From NCBI GenBank assembly GCA_905183005.1, contig CAJJDO010000031.1, positions 286,767 to 350,766 on the forward strand: 64,000 nt of DNA, read 5' to 3'. Positions 59,128 to 64,000 of this stretch are shown one piece after another. The position numbers and the translations under genes are program-made. How positions within the stretch are numbered: position 1 is the stretch's first letter; each line of letters starts with the position of its first letter. The notes under the pieces were generated by a model. That model searched no databases. It was not told the DNA's origin and saw only the letters and a list, made by a program, of their open reading frames with translations. The stretch is from Paramecium pentaurelia (taxonomy: Eukaryota; Ciliophora; Oligohymenophorea; Peniculida; Parameciidae).

Positions 59128-60411
59128 TCATGATGAGCTATCTGAATCGCTTGAAGAACTACTTGAAGATGTCTTTTTCTAGTTTTAGTTTGTTTATTTT
59201 TAATCATCTGATTATGAAGAAGAAGATGAGCCACTGCTACTGCTACTACTAGAACTTCCACTAGATGATGAGGAGGATGAAGAATCAGACGATGAACTTG
59301 ATGTACTTTCTTTCCTATTTTATTTTCTTTTCTATATATAATATATCTAAATTTTACAGGAGTTTTTGATCTTTTAGTATATCTTCTTTTTGAATGTCTC
59401 TTTCTTGAGCTTGATCTTTTATGATGCCTATCTGATGATCTTCTTCTAGATGAATGCTATTTCTTCTTTTTTTCTCTTTCAATCCTTTCTTACTTTTCCT
59501 TTTCCTTTTCTCTCTTCTCTTTTTATTTTTACTTTTCTCTTTATTTTTCTCTTTCCCTTTCTTTTTCTTTTTCTCTTTCTCTCTCCTTTTCTCTTTCTCT
59601 CTCTCTTTCTTTTTCTCTTTCCCTCTCCTTTTCTTTTTCTTTTTCCCTCTCTCTTTCTCTTTCTTTCTCTCTTTCCCTCTCTCTTTCCTTTTCTCTCTCT
59701 CTTTCTTTTCGCTCCTTTTCTTTTTCTCTTTCCTTTTCTTTCTCTTTTTCCTTTAATTTTTATTATTCTTGTTATTAATCTGGATCCTTCTTTTATAATT
59801 CTTTGTCTTTTTCTTTATCTAAATCTTTATTTTCATTCTTTTATTTATCTTCTCTATTTCTAGCTCGTGCATATTCTTCCTTTTACTTTTATTCTTTTTC
59901 CTTTTTAATTTCTCTTTACCTTAATTTATCTAATCTTTCTTTTTTAATTTTCTCAGTATAATATCTACTTAATTATAATAATATACTTTTATCTATCTAA
60001 TCCAAGACTTTAACATTTAATCTTCTTACCATCAATAATTGCTCTGTGCATATATTAAGTGGCTTGCGAAGCATCGCCTTCATCATTATAAGTAATAAAA
60101 GCAAATAAAAGAGGAAGCATATTATTTTATTCATCAAACTACATCTCTACATTAGTTAACTTTCCATAAGTGGAAAAAATTTCATGTAGAATATCTTAAG
60201 TTACATTTCTTGAAATATTCTGAACAAGTAGAAGATTTTTAACTTTCTTCTCTTTAGTTTTTTCTTTATTTTTTTTTTCTTTTGATTTTTCTTTTGATCT
60301 TTCTCTAGACTTTTAACTTTTTGACTTCTTTTAATTTAAGTCTTTCACTTTCTTCTTCTCTTCACTTGAAGAGGATGACCCTGATGAAGATGAGGAATGA
60401 GATTTAGGCAT
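59128..60411 (-). CDS. RNPS1-like RRM splicing protein
   Basis: N-terminal serine stretch and basic Lys/Glu/Ser run, then one RNA-recognition motif: LLLVQNISRNVTQDILHEIF (RNP2), STYGKLTNVEM, LFAFITYNDEGDASQATQYM (RNP1). NISRNVTxDxLxEIFSTYGK is the RNPS1 signature. About 110 residues of Lys/Glu/Arg repeats follow and the C terminus is almost pure serine with Asp. RNPS1 is a core of the ASAP complex together with SAP18 and links splicing to exon junctions. One 22-nt intron after the RRM is needed. A domain order of RRM then basic/acidic repeats differs from animal RNPS1, which has them mostly before it. Confidence 0.8.
59459..59756. repeat. Low-complexity pyrimidine tract (coding, minus strand)
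   Basis: The plus strand is almost entirely T and C (runs of CTTT, CTCTTT, TTTTC) for about 300 bp. It encodes the Lys/Glu/Arg repeats of the RNPS1-like gene on the other strand. The plus-strand frames rich in Phe, Leu and Ser across it are shadows. Confidence 0.9.
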
Positions 60412-60882
60412 AATAATATTTAATATTAATATAATAAAAAAATCAATATTAAATTTAAAATACCTCTAGGAATAAATAATATCAAGCTATGATTTTAGCC
60501 TAAAATTTTAAGAATAAAAATGACATTTGATACCAATAATTAGTTGCTGATGAACTTGTATATTTTTTGAATTTCAATTTTTTTCTCACTATTAGAATAG
60601 CCTGAAAATTATTTAATGATAATGTATTGATTAAGTTAATTAAATATAAATACTAATTATTATTGCATGAAAGTAGAGAGGAATTTCTTTAGTGCTATTA
60701 CATATTATTAGTTTGAAGGCATAATATACTCAACTTAAATGATATTTAGTAAATGATTAATTATTAAATGATTTTTGAAGTTCTAAAATCCTAATAATAA
60801 AGTGATTCATGAACTCAAGATGGAAAAGTCTTTATAAATGTGAGGATTCGTCTTTTTCTCCATAAATAAATATCTCTTAATT
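60412..60882. promoter_or_regulatory. Divergent promoter region
   Basis: About 470 bp between the starts of the RNPS1-like gene and the alcohol dehydrogenase. AT-rich with a few ATG-containing short frames; no gene is recognised. Confidence 0.5.
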
Positions 60883-62060
60883 ATGCAACAATTACCAGCT
60901 CATTCAGTTTACTTAGTTTAAGAAAGTAAGGAAACAGCAGATGCTGTTGCTTATGCATTCCTATCAAACACTGGTGAGCCTGTGCAATACCCATATAAAT
61001 ACCCAAAAATTGCAGACGATGATGTCAGAATTAGAATTTTATTTACTGGATTGTGTCATAGTGATTGCCTTCATTCAAGAGGATTGTGGGATCCATATAT
61101 GTATATTTAAATTCTATACTTTAGTAAATACCCAAGTTGTCCAGGACATGAAGTCGTCGGAGAAGTAGAAAAAGTTGGAACAGGAGTCACTAAATTCAAA
61201 GTGGGTGATAAAGTTGGATGCAATCCATAAAGATGGATGTGCTAAACATGTGAGCTATGCAAGAAAGGAGATAATTAATTATGTTCACAAAACATTGGCT
61301 TATATGATGATAACAATTTTGGTGGATATTCAACTCACATCTAAGTTGCTGAAAGAATGGTCTTTAGAATTCCAGATGGTAAAATAAAATAACATTCATT
61401 AGGATTCAATGATGCTTTGGGTTCTCCTTTATTGTGTGCTGGTGTTACAGTCTTTGCTCCATTAAAAAGATACTACAAACCTAATTATTCATGTGCTGTC
61501 ATTGGTATTGGTGGATTAGGACATTTGGCTGTTTAATATGCAGCTAAATTAGGTATGACTGTCACAGCTTTTACAACAAGCAAAAACAGAGAATAAGAAA
61601 TAAAGAAATTAGGTGCTTCAAATTTGTCCAGCTCTATTGATGTAGAAAGTTTGAAAGCTGAATAAGGAAAATATGATATTGTCATCAACACCCTTTATAT
61701 CGAAAATGAAGAAGTTTTCAAAAGCCATTAAAGATTAACTGCCCCAACTGGTACATACATCTAAGTTGGAGCTCCTCCTTCAAAAGTGAACTTCAAATTA
61801 GACCATGCTTATATCATCTTAAATTAAATCAGAGTTGCTGGTTCTTTGATTGGTAATTATGATGAAACACAAGTATTTTTTTTTATAAAGTGTAGGAAAT
61901 GCTTGAATTTTCAGCCCAAAACAATGTTTATCCAATTGTGGAGACTTTTGAATTCGAGGAATTTCCAAAAGCTTTTGATAGAATGGAAAAAGCCCAAGCT
62001 AAATTTAGATGTGTAGTAAATGTTGGAAAATGGGCTTAAGCCAATGGTTTATGGAAATGA
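60883..62060 (+). CDS. Zinc-dependent alcohol dehydrogenase, CAD type
   Basis: MDR-superfamily enzyme: GLCHSDCLHSRGLW with the catalytic-zinc Cys; CPGHEVVGEVEKVG with its His; structural-zinc cysteines in RWMCQTCELCKKGDNQLC; SPLLCAGVTVFAPLKRY; and the Rossmann motif VIGIGGLGHLAVQYAAKLG binding NADP(H). LYIENEEV and APTGTYIQVGAPPSK are typical of the cinnamyl/YqhD-like CAD group. It reduces aldehydes in the cytosol. Two introns (24 nt, a multiple of three, near residue 80; 23 nt near residue 315). About 370 residues, normal length. Confidence 0.93.
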
Positions 62061-62375
62061 GTTTAAATCAAATTATATCAACAATATGCAAATTAAATGC
62101 CTTTTTTTAATATTTATATCATACAATAAATTGTGGTTCATCAATAAAAATCATTTATTTTTGATATTGTTTGGAAATTTTTATGATAATTACTTTATAA
62201 TCTCTAATCTTCTCGTTTTAATAAAAATTACTTTTTTAGAGCGAAAGAAAGCTCCATAAAAATTATTATAATAAGTAGATCATAACCAATTAACAAATCA
62301 ATAAAATTTTTCGATTTTTTTCCTATTCAAAAATTTGAATTGTAGTAATTGAAAATATGATTCTTTCGAAATTAT
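62061..62375. other. Convergent intergenic spacer
   Basis: About 315 bp between the dehydrogenase stop and the end of the Rab-like locus. AT-rich; nothing recognised. Confidence 0.5.
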
Positions 62376-62893
62376 TCAGTTAATTGCGATAATTTTATGA
62401 TTTCTAATCAATGTGGAAGTTGCCAATTATTCCATTTCTTACTGTATGCCATAGTCATCAATTGCTCTAGTCTCCAAATATACCAAACTGTACTCGAATA
62501 CAAATTATGCAGCTTCTAGTTTACTTACTTTTCTTTATTCTTAAAGGTCTATTTTGTTTGCAGGCAAAATTATAACTATTGATGATGTATTCAATTTATA
62601 ATCCTAATAAATTAAATTGATTTTGTACTTTTAGCAATTGGTCTAAACTTTTAAATGAATTTCTGCAAGTAATATCAAAAATGAATAATGCTCCTGCAAC
62701 TTCTTGATAACCAATTTTGGTTAAAAAACCTGTATTTTTCTTTGAATTCATGCATATTCCTGCTCCTCAAATATCCAAAATAGATAATTAAATTTCCTTT
62801 CAGTTAATTATTAAATTTTTTGTGCAAATTCAACTTACCTTAGATTAAATATCTATAATATTAATTTTATATCCTTCCTTAAATTTATCAAAA
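62376..62893 (-). pseudogene. Degenerate Rab-like GTPase fragment
   Basis: The C-terminal half resembles a Rab: GALFIFDITCRNSFKSLDQL, then after a 25-nt intron IVIILPANKIDLQEQRKVSK (G4 NKID) and LVYLETRAIDDYG in place of the G5 ETSA. The G3 region reads LSILDI, then TGA (62767-62769), then GAGICMN where WDTAGQE is expected. Upstream, FDKFKEGYKINIIDIQSK is switch-I-like, but the P-loop is broken across frames (GASVGK in one, lost in another). No start codon is found. Probably a pseudogene, or a gene damaged by sequence errors. The upstream frame at 62894-63674 could be its N terminus. Confidence 0.5.
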
Positions 62894-63674
62894 TCAAATC
62901 TAATTACTTTCCTACACTTGCACCCCCTATAAATAAACAATTGAAATTAAAAAAGAAATTACCTTCACATAATTATCAAACTTAAGATATAATACAATAA
63001 TAATAAAAGTTTTTTTATGATAAGAATCTTGATTTTCTTTTCGTGTTTTTAGAATTGAAATAATTGAAAAATCTAAGATATTTGACTAAAACCTTTTGAA
63101 TTTTCTATCATATGGATCAGTTTTCTATCTCCTTGGCTCACATGATTATTTGGATACCTTAATATACTTTTTCAATGTTTTGAACTAACAAATGTCTCTT
63201 TTACTTGCAGGTAATTCGAGTTTTGAAGGGCTTTTGCTAATCTACCTTTTTTTTCCTTATGTGTTTTTCTTTCCAATTCCCTCTTCTTTTTACACTCAAT
63301 CCAGGACTGGAACTTATAGGATACTAAATAATTAGGCTCCTCTTAGCCTAATAATACTTCATTCCTTGCAGCATATCCATAATTTTAGAAACTACTTAAC
63401 ATCTGAATAAATCAGGTGCACGAAATATATAAATTTGAGAGTGACCTTTTTATTTAAAAAAAAATTATATTTTTGGGGAATATTTTACTGGTCTTCTACT
63501 ATGCAAGCATTTTTTATTTACCATAAAATAGTGATCAGATTCTTGATATTTATATAATCGATAAAAGGTATTTGAAAAATTATAATTATTGATATCAAAG
63601 GGTCCAATCATTAATTTCCCCTTCATCATTCTTTAATATGTTACTTCATAATTTTTAATTTATAATAAATCCAT
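62894..63674 (-). CDS. Uncharacterised protein upstream of the Rab-like fragment
   Basis: Starts MDLLQIKNYEVTYQRMMKGK and continues with natural-looking sequence (KLMIGPFDINNYNFSNTFYR; NYGYAARNEVLLGQEEPNYL; FQSWIECKKKRELERKTHKE; SKQSCEPRRQKTDPYDRKF) to TGA at 62894-62896. Introns of 19 and 20 nt are needed. No family recognised. It may be an independent gene, or the N-terminal part of a longer gene that included the GTPase domain following it. Confidence 0.45.
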
Positions 63675-63980
63675 TAATTTTAAAATATTTTTAATTTATA
63701 TCTCTACATAATACAATGATTAGATTTTTATTTTAATAATTGATTACTCTATATTTATGGATAATGAACAGTAGATATTTATAATAAATACTTCTATAAT
63801 TATATTGGAGCTTAATTATTTAGAATTCTAAATTTTAATTTATTGTTCCTAGACATTGTTAATTTTTCTGTTAATAAAGACTTATATATACTTATACAAT
63901 TCCTCCTACTTACGATTTTTTATTTATTCTTAATTAATGAAGCTTTATTTCTTATTTAATATGATATTTTATGTGTAATC
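63675..63980. other. Intergenic or upstream region at window end
   Basis: About 300 bp, AT-rich. A minus-strand frame starting at 63856 (MSRNNKLKFRILNNQ...) reaches a TGA near 63625 and overlaps the gene before it in another frame; it is likely chance or an unresolved upstream exon. Confidence 0.35.
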
Positions 63981-64000
63981 ATTATTATTATTATTATTAT
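63981..64000. repeat. (ATT)n microsatellite at the window edge
   Basis: Six to seven ATT units run to the last base of the window, so the full length is unknown. Confidence 0.9.

Noticed and set aside
59450..59863. Plus-strand frames coding long runs of Phe, Leu, Ser and Pro, resembling a membrane protein.
   Set aside because: They are the reverse side of the Lys/Glu/Arg repeats of the RNPS1-like gene.
1..64000. Many genes seem full of stop codons (TAA, TAG) and would look like pseudogenes.
   Set aside because: With TAA and TAG read as Gln the frames stay open and conserved motifs appear; genes end at TGA. This is the standard ciliate code.
63981..64000. A possible telomere at the right end of the window.
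   Set aside because: The repeat is ATT, not the Paramecium G4T2/G3T3 telomere unit; it is a simple microsatellite.

Overview
The window is macronuclear DNA of a ciliate, almost certainly a Paramecium. Reading frames open only when TAA and TAG are read as glutamine and TGA is the sole stop. Genes are interrupted by very short introns (about 19-36 nt, usually GTA...TAG). Base composition is strongly AT-rich, and genes lie tail-to-tail or head-to-head with gaps often under 60 bp. The species cannot be fixed from the window. I saw no telomeric repeat, tRNA, rRNA, CRISPR array or transposon.

Layout. 1-13 kb: a dual-specificity phosphatase (5' end cut off), TPR and LRR-ankyrin proteins, two small unknowns, SAP18, a TPR-SET methyltransferase, TTC27, the rRNA-processing factor UTP11 and a probable mitochondrial protein. 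13.5-17.8 kb: a coiled-coil/ankyrin gene whose 3' part is present twice, as two 1,049-bp direct copies flanking a single N. This is an unmerged assembly overlap. The same gene carries an in-frame TGA. 18-29 kb: a DUSP/MYND/USP deubiquitinase, a small zinc-motif protein, a p25-alpha (TPPP-like) protein, a macro-domain protein, ribosomal protein eL34, a PX sorting nexin and a poly(ADP-ribose) glycohydrolase.

29-42 kb: a large protein with a mitochondrial-type N terminus, a roughly 1,750-residue cysteine-rich (DUF4215-type) membrane protein, a decayed ORF, a PP4/PP6-type phosphatase and a SelO adenylyltransferase. 42-53 kb: a KIF21-like kinesin with WD40 repeats, an EF-hand protein, a CCHC zinc-knuckle protein, a FAM135-type lipase, ARL3, a CX9C/CX10C protein, and a Hot13-like CHY zinc protein divergent from it. 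53-64 kb: an unknown soluble protein, a type I membrane protein, a zinc-motif coiled-coil protein, calcineurin A, an RNPS1-like RNA-binding protein, a CAD-type alcohol dehydrogenase and a degenerate Rab-like locus.

Most genes are unrelated housekeeping or ciliary functions. Two neighbourhoods may be functionally linked: macro domain plus PARG (ADP-ribose turnover), and CHY zinc finger plus twin-CX9C protein (intermembrane-space redox import). No clear new multigene system is visible. The most valuable observations are the assembly artefact, the genes with in-frame TGA codons and several unusual versions of known families. Exon boundaries were worked out by eye and small errors are possible.
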